DNA of 29,707 nucleotides from contig JBGAGP010000049.1 in NCBI GenBank assembly GCA_044226685.1, positions 1 through 29,707 of the forward strand, written 5' to 3'. Position 1 is the first letter of the stretch; each line of letters opens with the position of its first letter. Source of the stretch: Dongia_A sp044226685. GTDB lineage: Bacteria > Pseudomonadota > Alphaproteobacteria > Dongiales > Dongiaceae. The position numbers and the translations under genes were made by a program. Below, one piece after another: positions 1-6,878 of the stretch. The notes beneath the pieces were generated by a model. That model made no database searches, had not been told where the DNA came from, and was given only the letters and a program-made list of their open reading frames with translations.

Positions 1-146
1 TGCGCAACCTCGACGTCCTGTCGATCGAGGAGCTCAATGACTATATCGAGGAGATGCGGACGGAAATCCGCCGCGTCGAAGAGAAGATCGCCGCCAAGAA
101 GGCGCATTTGAGCGCCGCCGCCGGGCTGTTCAAGTCGGCGGAATAG
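1..146 (+). CDS. DUF1192 family protein, 3' end only
   Basis: The window opens inside a reading frame (first full codon at base 3) that ends at TAG 144-146, giving the last 47 residues. The visible part reads RNLDVLSIEELNDYIEEM and continues as a charged, helix-forming segment rich in Glu, Arg and Lys. This matches the short (about 60 residues) alphaproteobacterial DUF1192 family, whose function is not known; the LSIEEL and YI..M features are typical. Probably only the first 10-15 residues lie outside the window. It sits 20 bases ahead of the next gene on the same strand, so the two may be cotranscribed. The family call is from memory of the motif. Confidence 0.7.
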   Translation, partial: RNLDVLSIEELNDYIEEMRTEIRRVEEKIAAKKAHLSAAAGLFKSAE

Positions 147-166
147 ACCGCACAAGGAGCCAGGAA

Positions 167-955
167 TTGGGCACACTCACCGGCAAGAGCGCCATCGTCA
201 CCGGATCGACCAGCGGCATCGGCAAGGCCATCGCCGAAACCCTGGCCAGGGCCGGCGCCAACATCATGCTGAACGGCTTCGGCGACGCCGCCGCGATCGA
301 GAAGGAACGGGCGGCGCTGGCCGCCGCGGCCAAGGTCGAGGTCGCCTATCACGGTGCCGACATGTCGAAGCCGGCCGAGATCCGCGACATGGTGGCGACC
401 GCCGCCGGCAAGTTCGGCAAGGTCGACATCCTGGTGAACAATGCCGGCATCCAGTTCGTCGCCCCGGTGGAGCAGTTCCCCGACGACCGCTGGGACGCCA
501 TCATCGCCATCAACCTGTCCTCGGCCTTTCACGCCACCAAGGCGGCGCTGCCGGGCATGCGCAAGGCGGGATGGGGCCGGATCATCAATGTCGCCTCCGC
601 CCACGGCCTGGTCGCCTCGGCCGACAAATCCGCCTATGTCGCCGCCAAGCACGGCATCGTCGGGCTGACCAAGACGGTGGCCCTGGAGACCGCCGGCAGC
701 GGCATCACCTGCGTCGCCATCTGCCCCGGCTGGGTGTTAACCCCCCTGGTGCAGAAGCAGATCGACGCCCGGGCAGTGGCCGAAAAGCTGTCGCCGGAGG
801 CCGCCAAGGCCGCGTTGCTCAGCGAAAAGCAGCCGTCCAAGGAATTCGCCACCCCCGAGCAGATCGGTGAGACCGCCCTGTTCCTGTGCAGCAGCGCCGC
901 CGACCAGATCACCGGGTCAACCATCGCGCTCGACGGCGGCTGGCTCGCCCAATAG
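167..955 (+). CDS. bdhA: D-3-hydroxybutyrate dehydrogenase (SDR family)
   Basis: The protein has 262 residues and interconverts D-3-hydroxybutyrate and acetoacetate with NAD, the step that feeds depolymerised PHB into central metabolism. It is a classical short-chain dehydrogenase: the cofactor motif TGSTSGIG is at residues 12-19, NNAG near residue 90, and the catalytic Ser and the YVAAK Tyr/Lys follow around 143-160. The C-terminal end, ITGSTIALDGGWLAQ, is characteristic of the hydroxybutyrate dehydrogenase subgroup. Length is normal for the family. The start is TTG at 167, preceded by AAGGAG at 154-159; no ATG or GTG fits the N-terminus better. Another SDR activity cannot be excluded without a search. 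Confidence 0.88.
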   Translation: MGTLTGKSAIVTGSTSGIGKAIAETLARAGANIMLNGFGDAAAIEKERAALAAAAKVEVAYHGADMSKPAEIRDMVATAAGKFGKVDILVNNAGIQFVAPVEQFPDDRWDAIIAINLSSAFHATKAALPGMRKAGWGRIINVASAHGLVASADKSAYVAAKHGIVGLTKTVALETAGSGITCVAICPGWVLTPLVQKQIDARAVAEKLSPEAAKAALLSEKQPSKEFATPEQIGETALFLCSSAADQITGSTIALDGGWLAQ

Positions 956-1011
956 GGGCGTTTTGCGGGGATTTGCCGTGCTCGGCCTATGCCGTTCGAC
1001 CGATAGTATCG

Positions 1012-1043
1012 TTAACGCTTTATTCAGTCCTGCCGCCTATTAT
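1012..1043 (+). promoter_or_regulatory. Promoter-like element ahead of sRNA candidate 1
   Basis: TATTAT at 1038-1043 is a good -10 hexamer in a GC-rich background. The matching -35 position (about 1015-1020, ACGCTT) is weak. Overlapping it is TTAA-N7-TTCA at 1012-1026, one base off the CtrA consensus TTAA-N7-TTAA. A start near 1050 would place the first hairpin of the RNA directly at its 5' end. The activator idea is inference. Confidence 0.4.
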
Positions 1044-1049
1044 GACAAG

Positions 1050-1150
1050 CAGGAAGGTGGGCTCCCCCACCTCTCCCCCCTGGATCTTCGGATCCAGTTT
1101 CATGCCTCCCTGTCTAACTCGCACCGCCGGTCCTCCGGCGGTGTTTTTTT
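1050..1150 (+). ncRNA. Candidate C-rich small RNA 1
   Basis: The roughly 100 nt ending at the terminator fold by eye into three successive hairpins. GGTGGG 1056-1061 pairs with CCCACC 1066-1071. CTGGATC 1080-1086 pairs with GATCCAG 1091-1097 around a TTCG tetraloop. The terminator follows. The single-stranded stretches are pyrimidine-rich, TCTCCCCC at 1072-1079 and GCCTCCCTG near 1104-1112, and could pair with Shine-Dalgarno sequences. This is the layout of the alphaproteobacterial trans-acting sRNAs with CCUCC loops (CcsR/UPSm type, GsrN). No open reading frame with a ribosome site fits. It lies 95 bases downstream of bdhA and is unlikely to be only its 3' UTR given its own -10 element. Family membership is not established. 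Confidence 0.55.
1122..1150 (+). terminator. Intrinsic terminator of sRNA candidate 1
   Basis: A perfect 9-bp stem, CACCGCCGG (1122-1130) with CCGGCGGTG (1135-1143), loop TCCT, is followed at once by seven T (1144-1150). This is a textbook Rho-independent terminator on the plus strand. Confidence 0.9.
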
Positions 1151-1243
1151 GTCCGCAGCGCAGCATTGGCGCGCGTTTTCCGCCATGACGAGACGGTGGC
1201 CGGGTGATGACGGTGAAGTGAATTTGTCAACGACAATGTTCGC

Positions 1244-1272
1244 TTGACGCAGACGGGGGGCATTTCTAGGCT
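1244..1272 (+). promoter_or_regulatory. Sigma-70-type promoter ahead of sRNA candidate 2
   Basis: TTGACG (1244-1249) and TAGGCT (1267-1272) are separated by 17 bases, giving a predicted start near 1279. Just upstream is a small inverted repeat, TTGTC-AAC-GACAA (1224-1236), which could be an operator; this is speculative. Confidence 0.6.
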
Positions 1273-1278
1273 TCGCAC

Positions 1279-1384
1279 CGCTGAACGACCAGTGCGTAAG
1301 CACCGGGCAAGTTAGACAGGCAGAGGCTTCAAAAATCGAGAGGGCCGCCGCTGGTGATCCAGCGAAGCGGCCCTCCGTTTTTTT
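1279..1384 (+). ncRNA. Candidate small RNA 2
   Basis: The predicted transcript is about 106 nt, from the TTGACG/TAGGCT promoter to a strong terminator. Inside it, GTGC 1292-1295 and GCAC 1300-1303 close a GTAA (GNRA) tetraloop. A mostly single-stranded stretch (about 1304-1339) with an AAAAAUC segment follows, and then the terminator stem. No start codon plus ribosome site is present, so an mRNA is unlikely. It is not recognisable to me as 4.5S, RNase P, tmRNA or 6S RNA. It lies directly behind sRNA candidate 1 and points toward hsp20, which is transcribed the opposite way. Confidence 0.5.
1340..1384 (+). terminator. Strong intrinsic terminator of sRNA candidate 2
   Basis: GAGGGCCGC (1340-1348) pairs with GCGGCCCTC (1367-1375), and an inner CGCTGG (1349-1354) pairs with CCAGCG (1359-1364). 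Two unpaired A lie between the helices on the 3' side. Seven T follow at 1378-1384. Confidence 0.88.
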
Positions 1385-1446
1385 AGCCCAATTTTTGTCA
1401 GCGGGCGCGAAACCCGCACCCGCCCGCCTTGCGCGTCATCAGGCCT

Positions 1447-1923
1447 TTACGCGGCCTTGTCGACGCCCTGGCCTTCGATCACCTGCGGCTTCGAAGCGCT
1501 GGCGCTGGTGATCTTCACCTGGCGCGGCTTCATCGCCTCCGGCACTTCGCGCACCAGGTCGACATGCAGCAGGCCGTTCACGAGCGAGGCGCCCGCGACC
1601 TTGATGTGGTCGGCGAGGGTGAAGCGCCGCTCGAAGGCGCGACCGGCGATGCCGCGATAGAGGAAGTTCTTGTCCTCTTCCGCTTTCGCCAGCTTGCCGG
1701 AGATCTGCAGCTGGTTGTCCTGGTTCACGATGGAGAGGTCGTCTTCGCCGAAGCCGGCGACGGCCATGGTGATGCGATAGGTGTCATCGCCGGTCCGCTC
1801 GATGTTGTACGGCGGATAGGCGAGGGCGGATTCATCGACGCGGGCCGCGGCATCCATCAGGCGCGACAGGCGGTCGAAGCCGACGCTGGAACGGAACAGG
1901 GGGGAAAGATCGAACGTACGCAT
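1447..1923 (-). CDS. Small heat-shock protein, Hsp20/IbpA family
   Basis: The 158-residue protein is an ATP-independent holdase that binds unfolding proteins in the cytoplasm. Its N-terminus, MRTFDLSPLFRSSVGFDRL, is typical of class A alphaproteobacterial sHsps. An alpha-crystallin core follows (YPPYNIER, YRITMAVAGF, FERRFTLADHIKV, LVNGLLHVDLVREVPE). The start at 1923 is chosen because GGAGG (1931-1935) stands 7-8 bases upstream and family N-termini begin MRTFDL. An upstream in-frame ATG at 2046 would add 41 unrelated residues and consume the leader. The 5' leader looks like a ROSE thermometer behind a sigma-32-like promoter, so heat induction is expected at both levels. Confidence 0.92.
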   Translation of the reverse strand: MRTFDLSPLFRSSVGFDRLSRLMDAAARVDESALAYPPYNIERTGDDTYRITMAVAGFGEDDLSIVNQDNQLQISGKLAKAEEDKNFLYRGIAGRAFERRFTLADHIKVAGASLVNGLLHVDLVREVPEAMKPRQVKITSASASKPQVIEGQGVDKAA

Positions 1924-2014
1924 GGCATGTCCTCCAATGAGCAACACGGTTGAGCAAATCGAGCCGCCATCGGCCGGCTCGTTCATCGCCGAAGCCACAA
2001 GGGCCCTCGGACCA
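1924..2014 (-). promoter_or_regulatory. ROSE-like RNA thermometer in the hsp20 leader
   Basis: Read on the minus strand, the leader holds GAGCCG...CGGCTC (a 6-bp stem) and, nearest the gene, GTTGCTCATTGGAGGAC. There the UUGCU motif can pair imperfectly with the GGAGG ribosome site, leaving a G opposite a G. A U(U/C)GCU anti-SD strand with a G-G mismatch is the hallmark of ROSE elements, which melt on heating and release the ribosome site of alphaproteobacterial hsp20 genes. The leader length of about 90 nt also fits. The folding was done by eye. Confidence 0.7.
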
Positions 2015-2019
2015 GTCCT

Positions 2020-2047
2020 ATTTAGGTAGGATTGCTGCGGGTTCAAG
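2020..2047 (-). promoter_or_regulatory. Sigma-32-like heat-shock promoter of hsp20
   Basis: The minus strand carries CTTGAAC (CTTGAA at 2042-2047) followed after 11 bases by CCTACCTAAAT (2020-2030). The -35 element matches the RpoH consensus CTTGAA exactly. The -10 is only a partial match to CCCCATnT. The predicted start just downstream gives a leader of ROSE size. Confidence 0.5.
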
Positions 2048-2190
2048 ACGTTGACCCGTGGCGCTTGACCGCATGGGATGCCCCCTCTAAGTCTTTCTTA
2101 ACGGCTTTCGCCTATTCCAGCCTCGTGGTTGGAGACGGTCAGGCCGCTCGCCAGCCGCGGCGCACAGGTTGATCGGTTCGGGACCGGGTA

Positions 2191-2661
2191 ATGACCGCCA
2201 CAGTAGAGTTCTTCGACCGAACGATGATGGAGGCGATGGCTCTGCTGGCGGAAACCCGCCGGTACCTCATCGACCGCTCCGAATCCGAGCGCAAGGGCAT
2301 GTCGGTTGAAACCGGCCTGGCCGCCAGCATGGAATCCATGCGCCTGGTCGCGCGCCTGACCCAGGTCCTGGCCTGGCTGCTCACCCACCGCGCGGTGCAT
2401 GCCGGCGAGATGACGCTGGTCGAGGCCACCCGCGACGATCGCCGCCTCGGCGGACGCGAGCTCTGTCTCAACGCCCATGGCGACGACAACCCGAGTCTGC
2501 CGGAAGAGCTGCGCCAGTTGCTGGGACGCTCCTACGCGCTCTATCGCCGGATCGCCCGGCTGGACGAACTCGCCGCCAACCGCGCCGCCGACCAGATCCG
2601 CCAGAGCGAGCTGACCTTTCCCGGCAAGGGACTCAGCATCGGTCCGAAGCTGGACAAGTAG
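2191..2661 (+). CDS. rcdA: RcdA-like protein (DUF1465), CtrA-degradation adaptor family
   Basis: The 156-residue, mostly helical protein belongs to the DUF1465 family, whose studied member is Caulobacter RcdA. RcdA acts with CpdR and PopA to deliver CtrA and other substrates to ClpXP at the cell pole. The diagnostic core is present: ETRRYLID, then ESMRLVARLTQVLAWLLTHRAVHAGEMTL (about residues 47-76). A second helical part with LGRSYALYRRIARLDEL follows. The length is close to RcdA. The ATG at 2191 has only a weak GGGACCGGG ribosome site, but no alternative start lies upstream in frame. A CtrA box elsewhere in the window shows the regulon is present. Orthology rather than paralogy is inferred. 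Confidence 0.78.
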   Translation: MTATVEFFDRTMMEAMALLAETRRYLIDRSESERKGMSVETGLAASMESMRLVARLTQVLAWLLTHRAVHAGEMTLVEATRDDRRLGGRELCLNAHGDDNPSLPEELRQLLGRSYALYRRIARLDELAANRAADQIRQSELTFPGKGLSIGPKLDK

Positions 2662-2718
2662 CCGCACAAGCAGCCACCCCGGCACGGCGCCGCGTCGCGC
2701 AGCGCACTTCCCATCGCC

Positions 2719-2751
2719 AAAGAAAAAGGCCGGCGCAAATCTGCGCCGGCC
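2719..2751 (-). terminator. Intrinsic terminator of rpmE
   Basis: GGCCGGCGCA (2728-2737) pairs with TGCGCCGGCC (2742-2751) in a perfect 10-bp stem with a 4-base loop. On the minus strand this is followed by TTTTTCTTT (bases 2719-2727 of the plus strand read in reverse). Confidence 0.88.
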
Positions 2752-2780
2752 CTGCGATGACCGCGGCGGATGCGCCGCTG

Positions 2781-3008
2781 TTACTTCTGCTTCAGGCCCA
2801 TGCCCGAGAAACGCTTGTTGAACTTGGCGAGCTGGCCGCCGCTGTCCATCAGGCGATGCACGCCGGTCCAGGCCGGATGCGACTTCGGGTCGATGTCCAG
2901 ATGCATGGTGTCACCCGGCTTGCCATAGGTGGAGCGGGTGGTGAACTTGGTGCCGTCGGTCATCACCACGTTGATCTCGTGGTAGTCCGGGTGAATCTTG
3001 GCCTTCAT
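2781..3008 (-). CDS. rpmE: 50S ribosomal protein L31
   Basis: The 75-residue protein of the large ribosomal subunit, at the 30S-50S interface, begins MKAKIHPDYHEINVVMTDG and contains SHPAWTG and FNKRF, the L31 signatures. The cysteines that bind zinc in the E. coli form (CxCG and CxxC) are absent, with VVMTDG and DIDPKSHP at those places. This zinc-free form is usual in Alphaproteobacteria. GAGGAG precedes the ATG by 6-7 bases. The gene is monocistronic, with its own terminator, and diverges from cyaY. Confidence 0.96.
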   Translation of the reverse strand: MKAKIHPDYHEINVVMTDGTKFTTRSTYGKPGDTMHLDIDPKSHPAWTGVHRLMDSGGQLAKFNKRFSGMGLKQK

Positions 3009-3248
3009 GGTCTAACTCCTCGATTTCGGCGCGGGTTATAGCGAAGGCCCCCGCCGGTTGCAAGGCCGGGCCGGCGTGGGGCGGGGTGGGGCCAGGGCGG
3101 CCCGTCGCCGCGGCAAAGCGGCATGTCCTTGTTTTCGTGCCCGGAATTCGTTAATCCCCTGATTCCGCGGCGGGCGGCGATGGCTGCGCCCGAAGGCTTC
3201 CTATATCTAGCACTCCACGGATCGCGGCGGACGGGGACCCAGGGCACC

Positions 3249-3584
3249 ATGAACCAGGTCGATTTCGAGCGTCAGGCCGGCCAGGTCCTGGACGGGCTGT
3301 TCGAGCAGATCGAAAGCCAGCTGGGCGACTGGCTGGAGGTCGATCTGGAGAGCGGCATCCTGACCATCGAGCTGCCGGGCGGCGCCACCTATATCGTCAA
3401 CAAGCACGCCCCCAACCGCGAGATCTGGCTGTCCTCGCCGAAAAGCGGGGCGTGGCATTTCGCTTCCGGCGCCGAGGGCTGGCGGTCGACCCGGCCAGGC
3501 CCGGCCGGCCCGGTAGACTTTCCGGCGATCCTGGCCGAAGAGCTGGCCGCCGCTTCCGGCCGCCACGTCGCGCTGACCGCATAG
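3249..3584 (+). CDS. cyaY: Iron donor protein CyaY (bacterial frataxin)
   Basis: The 111-residue frataxin homologue binds iron and modulates IscS-dependent iron-sulfur cluster assembly. The sequence shows an acidic first helix (MNQVDFERQAGQVLDGLFEQIE), then beta strands carrying LEVDLESGILTIEL, NKHAPNREIWLSS and the SGAWHF strand, in family order. The length is close to the E. coli protein (106). The start at 3249 is chosen because this helix begins all family members and GGGGACCCAGGG lies upstream. An in-frame ATG at 3123 would add 42 residues with no family counterpart. It ends 8 bases before the ABC transporter gene, so the two are probably cotranscribed. Confidence 0.9.
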   Translation: MNQVDFERQAGQVLDGLFEQIESQLGDWLEVDLESGILTIELPGGATYIVNKHAPNREIWLSSPKSGAWHFASGAEGWRSTRPGPAGPVDFPAILAEELAAASGRHVALTA

Positions 3585-3592
3585 CCCCGCGC

Positions 3593-5395
3593 ATGGCTCG
3601 CACGCCCGCCCCCAGCGACCGCGAGACTTCGCGCAACTACCGTCAGCTGCTGACGCTGTTCCGCTTCGCCATTCCCTATCGCTGGCAGATGGCCGGCGCC
3701 ACGCTGGCGCTGTTGATCGCCGCCGGTACCACCCTCGCCATGGGCCGCGGCTTGCAGCTGCTGATCGATCAGGGCTTCAGCACCGGGGACGCCGGGCTGC
3801 TCGACCGCGCGGTGCTGATCCTGTTCGGCGTGTCGGTGCTGCTTGCCTTCGGCACCTTCTCGCGCTTCTACCTGGTGTCCTGGGTGGGCGAGCGGGTGGT
3901 GGCCGACATCCGCAAGGCGGTGTTCGACCACATCATCGGCTTGAGCCCCGGCTTCTTCGAGATCACGCGCACCGGCGAGGTGGTCTCGCGCCTCACCACC
4001 GACACCACGCTGCTGCAGGTGGTGGTCGGGTCCTCGGTATCCATCGCGCTGCGCAACACGCTGCTGATCATCGGCGGCATGGTGATGCTGTTCATCACCT
4101 CGACCAAGCTGACGCTGCTGGTGCTGGCGGTGGTGCCTTTGGTGGTGGCGCCGATCGTCGTCTTCGGGCGCAAGGTGCGCCGCCTGTCGCGCCTCAGCCA
4201 GGACCGCATCGCCGATGTCAGCGCCGAGGCGAGCGAGGCGCTCTACGGCATCCGCACGGTGCAGGCCTTCGCGCACGAGCCGCACGACCGCAAGCGTTTC
4301 GCCGAGCGCACGGAGGATGCCTTCTCCACCGCGCTGGCGCGCATCCGCTGGCGCGCGGTGCTGACCGGCGTCGTCATCCTGCTGGTCTTCGGCTCGATCA
4401 GCGTGGTGCTGTGGGTCGGCGGCGCCGACGTGGTGGCCGGCCGGATCAGCGCCGGACAGCTCTCCGCCTTCGTCTTCTACGCCGTGGTCCTGGCCGGCGC
4501 GCTCGGCGCGGTCAGCGAGGTGATCGGCGATCTGCAGCGCGCGGCAGGCGCCATGGAGCGCATCGCCGAACTGCTCGCCACCCGGCCCGTCGTGCTGGCC
4601 CCGGCGAACCCGACGCCGCTGCCGAGCCCGAGCCGCGGCGCGGTCGCCTTCGAGCACGTCACCTTTCACTACCCCTCGCGCCCCAACGCGCCGTCGCTGG
4701 ATGATTTCACCCTCGACGTGAAACCCGGCGAGCGGGTGGCGATCGTCGGGCCGTCGGGCGCCGGCAAGACCACGGTCATGCAGCTGCTGCTGCGTTTCTA
4801 CGACCCGGAGGCCGGCCGCATCCGCTTCGACGGCATCGACATCCGTGACCTCGACCCGGCGCAGCTGCGCGCGGCGATCGGCGTGGTGCCGCAGGACCCC
4901 ACCATCTTCGCCACCAGCGCCCGCGACAACATCCGCTACGCCCGGCCCGATGCCGGCGATGCCGAGGTGCGCGCCGCGGCCAAGGCGGCCCATGCGCTCG
5001 ACTTCCTCGAGCGACTGCCCCAGGGCCTCGACACGTTCCTTGGCGAGCGCGGCGTGCGGCTGTCCGGCGGTCAGCGCCAGCGCATCGCCATCGCGCGGGC
5101 CATCCTGCGCAATCCGGCCCTGCTGCTGCTGGACGAGGCGACCAGCGCCCTCGATGCCGAATCCGAGCAGATCGTGCAGGTGGCGCTGGACGAGGTGATG
5201 AAGGAGCGCACCACCCTGGTCATCGCCCACCGCCTGGCCACCATCCTGAAGGCCGACCGCATCGTCGTCCTCGACAAGGGGCGGATCGATGCCATCGGCA
5301 CCCATGCCGAGCTGATCCGGGCCGGCGGGCTCTATGCCCGCCTGGCGGCCCTGCAATTCGACCAGCCGCAGCTCCGCGCCGCCGCCGAAGGCTGA
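3593..5395 (+). CDS. ABC exporter half-transporter (MsbA/ABCB type)
   Basis: The 600-residue fusion has an N-terminal six-helix membrane domain (about 20-320) and a C-terminal ATPase (about 350-585). Such half-transporters work as homodimers that export lipids, drugs or peptides. Visible motifs are Walker A GPSGAGKTT near residue 386, a Q-loop in VVPQDPTIF, the signature LSGGQRQRIAIARAIL near 489, Walker B LLLLDEATSALD near 510, and the H-loop VIAHRLATI near 544. The start is the ATG at 3593, which gives the standard N-terminal extension of this group; the frame is open further upstream only because it overlaps cyaY in another frame. The substrate cannot be read from sequence. The single-chain form and the RNYRQLLTLFRFAIPYRW start resemble the MsbA-like exporters common in Alphaproteobacteria. 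Confidence 0.93.
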   Translation: MARTPAPSDRETSRNYRQLLTLFRFAIPYRWQMAGATLALLIAAGTTLAMGRGLQLLIDQGFSTGDAGLLDRAVLILFGVSVLLAFGTFSRFYLVSWVGERVVADIRKAVFDHIIGLSPGFFEITRTGEVVSRLTTDTTLLQVVVGSSVSIALRNTLLIIGGMVMLFITSTKLTLLVLAVVPLVVAPIVVFGRKVRRLSRLSQDRIADVSAEASEALYGIRTVQAFAHEPHDRKRFAERTEDAFSTALARIRWRAVLTGVVILLVFGSISVVLWVGGADVVAGRISAGQLSAFVFYAVVLAGALGAVSEVIGDLQRAAGAMERIAELLATRPVVLAPANPTPLPSPSRGAVAFEHVTFHYPSRPNAPSLDDFTLDVKPGERVAIVGPSGAGKTTVMQLLLRFYDPEAGRIRFDGIDIRDLDPAQLRAAIGVVPQDPTIFATSARDNIRYARPDAGDAEVRAAAKAAHALDFLERLPQGLDTFLGERGVRLSGGQRQRIAIARAILRNPALLLLDEATSALDAESEQIVQVALDEVMKERTTLVIAHRLATILKADRIVVLDKGRIDAIGTHAELIRAGGLYARLAALQFDQPQLRAAAEG

Positions 5396-5509
5396 TCCCC
5401 GGCGGTCAAGCCGCCGCAAAAATCTCTACCCGCTTAACCATGCCTTTCCCTCTCAGGGGCAAAATTGCCAATGGTTGCGGTGGCGACACCCTGCGCCGCG
5501 CCGCGCGTC

Positions 5510-5525
5510 TTAACGTCCTATTAAC
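5510..5525 (+). promoter_or_regulatory. CtrA box upstream of the Tad operon
   Basis: TTAA-CGTCCTA-TTAAC (5510-5525) is an exact match to the CtrA consensus TTAA-N7-TTAAC. It lies about 125-140 bases ahead of the first TadE start, in a 255-base gap whose 3' half is unusually AT-rich (about 5555-5590), as expected for a promoter. Pilus genes are known CtrA targets in Caulobacter. The rest of the gap shows only a 6-bp hairpin just after the ABC gene (5400-5416), without a T tract. Confidence 0.65.
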
Positions 5526-5650
5526 GAATGGGGCGCACAAATGAGGACGCTAAGTACCTAAAAAAACAAAAGAATTTAAAATTTTATCGATCTGGCGAGA
5601 GGGCTTTCTCCAGACGATTGGAACAACGGCAGATCAGGACTCGGGGTCCA

Positions 5651-6289
5651 ATGACCATGTCGACGTGCCGCAAGACGCAAGAGGTTTCCGCAGCGCCCCG
5701 CCAGGGGGCGGGCAAGCCGCGCGCCGGATCGCGCTGGCGGCGCCTGCTCGGCCTGTGGCGCGACACCGGCGGCACCACCGCCGTGGAATTCGCCTTCGTC
5801 GCCATTCCCGTCATCTACCTGATGGTCGGCATCCTGGAATTCAGCGCCGCCATGACGGTCAGCAACAGCCTCGAGGCGGCGACCAACCTGTCGTCGCGCC
5901 TCGGCAAGACCGGTTTCGTCGATCTCGATTCCGGCCTCGACCAGTCGGAGACCATCCGCGCCGAGATTGAGCGCCGCGTCGGCCCGCTGATCGACATGAA
6001 CAAGCTCGAGATCGATGCCAAGGCCTATGCCGATTTCGGCTCCGTCGGCACCAGCGAGCCGTGGAACGACACCAACGACGACGGCGTTCCGCAGACGGGC
6101 GAATACACCGATACCAACGGCAACAATTTCTGCGACGGCTGCACCGGCTTCGGCGGCGCCGACAACGTGGTCATCTACACCATCACCTATCCGTGGACGA
6201 TCATGACGCCGTTGATGAACCGCCTGCTGGGCGAGGACGGCATCTTCAACCTGACCGCCTATTCGGTGGTCAAGAACGAGCCCTATTGA
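5651..6289 (+). CDS. TadE-like pseudopilin with a calcium-loop-like insert
   Basis: The 212-residue minor pseudopilin belongs to the Tad (tight adherence) secretion and pilus system. After a basic cytoplasmic leader, residues 41-47 read GTTAVEF, matching the G-XXXX-EF prepilin peptidase site. A hydrophobic helix (42-65) follows. The periplasmic part has an insert at about 137-164 with DTNDDG and DTNGNNFCDG, spaced like dockerin or EF-hand calcium loops, plus a possible disulfide pair in FCDGC. The start is uncertain: ATG 5651 or 5657 is preferred over ATG 5528, which lies in the AT-rich promoter region. It is the first gene of a three-gene tad set, with the next ORF 10 bases on. Confidence 0.82.
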   Translation: MTMSTCRKTQEVSAAPRQGAGKPRAGSRWRRLLGLWRDTGGTTAVEFAFVAIPVIYLMVGILEFSAAMTVSNSLEAATNLSSRLGKTGFVDLDSGLDQSETIRAEIERRVGPLIDMNKLEIDAKAYADFGSVGTSEPWNDTNDDGVPQTGEYTDTNGNNFCDGCTGFGGADNVVIYTITYPWTIMTPLMNRLLGEDGIFNLTAYSVVKNEPY

Positions 6290-6299
6290 GGTCGATGCC

Positions 6300-6878
6300 A
6301 TGATGCGACAGCTCCGCAACTTCTGGCATGACACTGGCGGCGTGGCCGCGGTGGAGGCGGCGTTGCTGCTGCCCGTGCTGCTCACCACCTTCATCGGCTG
6401 CACCGAGGTCACCTTCAAGATCTGGTCGACACAGAAGGTGGAGAAGCTCGCCGTCACGCTCGCCGACGTCGTGACCCAGTCGCAGACTGTGAGCTGCGAG
6501 GGCCTGCAGCAGCTGGTCGCCGCCTCCAACCGCATCATGGAGCCGTTCGAGTTCGACTCCAACGGCGTGATCTTTGTCAGCTCGGTCTACGTGCCGCAGG
6601 GCGAGACGGTGCCCATCGTGAACTGGCAGGCCGAGAAGACCGGCGACTTCGCCGCGCTCAGCAAGCTCGGCGCGAAGGGCGACGACGCCGAACTGCCGCA
6701 GGACCTCACGCTGGTCGAGAAGGACAACGTGATCGTCGCCGAGATCTACTACAAATACGAACCCATCATGCCCGGCCTCATGTTCGACGAGGCCGTGATC
6801 TATCGCCGTGCGTTCTTCAAACCGCGTCTGGGCTCGCTCACCAACTCGCCGGGGGATCCATGTTCGCTCAACACCTGA
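6300..6878 (+). CDS. TadE-like pseudopilin, second copy
   Basis: The 192-residue protein begins MMRQLRNFWHDTGGVAAVEAALLLPVLLTTFIGCTEV. A short basic leader is followed by a G-VAAV-E prepilin-peptidase-type site near residue 15 and one membrane helix (about 16-37). The periplasmic part has no recognisable domain. The arrangement matches the TadE/TadF minor pseudopilins that normally accompany TadG. TTGAGG (6287-6292) is the ribosome site for the ATG at 6300; the next codon is also ATG. Its last 19 bases overlap the start of the TadG gene, suggesting translational coupling. Confidence 0.8.
   Translation: MMRQLRNFWHDTGGVAAVEAALLLPVLLTTFIGCTEVTFKIWSTQKVEKLAVTLADVVTQSQTVSCEGLQQLVAASNRIMEPFEFDSNGVIFVSSVYVPQGETVPIVNWQAEKTGDFAALSKLGAKGDDAELPQDLTLVEKDNVIVAEIYYKYEPIMPGLMFDEAVIYRRAFFKPRLGSLTNSPGDPCSLNT

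Noticed and set aside
5400..5416. Terminator after the ABC exporter gene
   Set aside because: CGGCGG/CCGCCG is only 6 bp and no T tract follows on the plus strand.
3389..5419. 676-residue ORF antisense to the ABC exporter and cyaY
   Set aside because: Gln/His/Arg/Gly-rich translation without any domain; it mirrors codons of a clear ABC transporter in GC-rich DNA.
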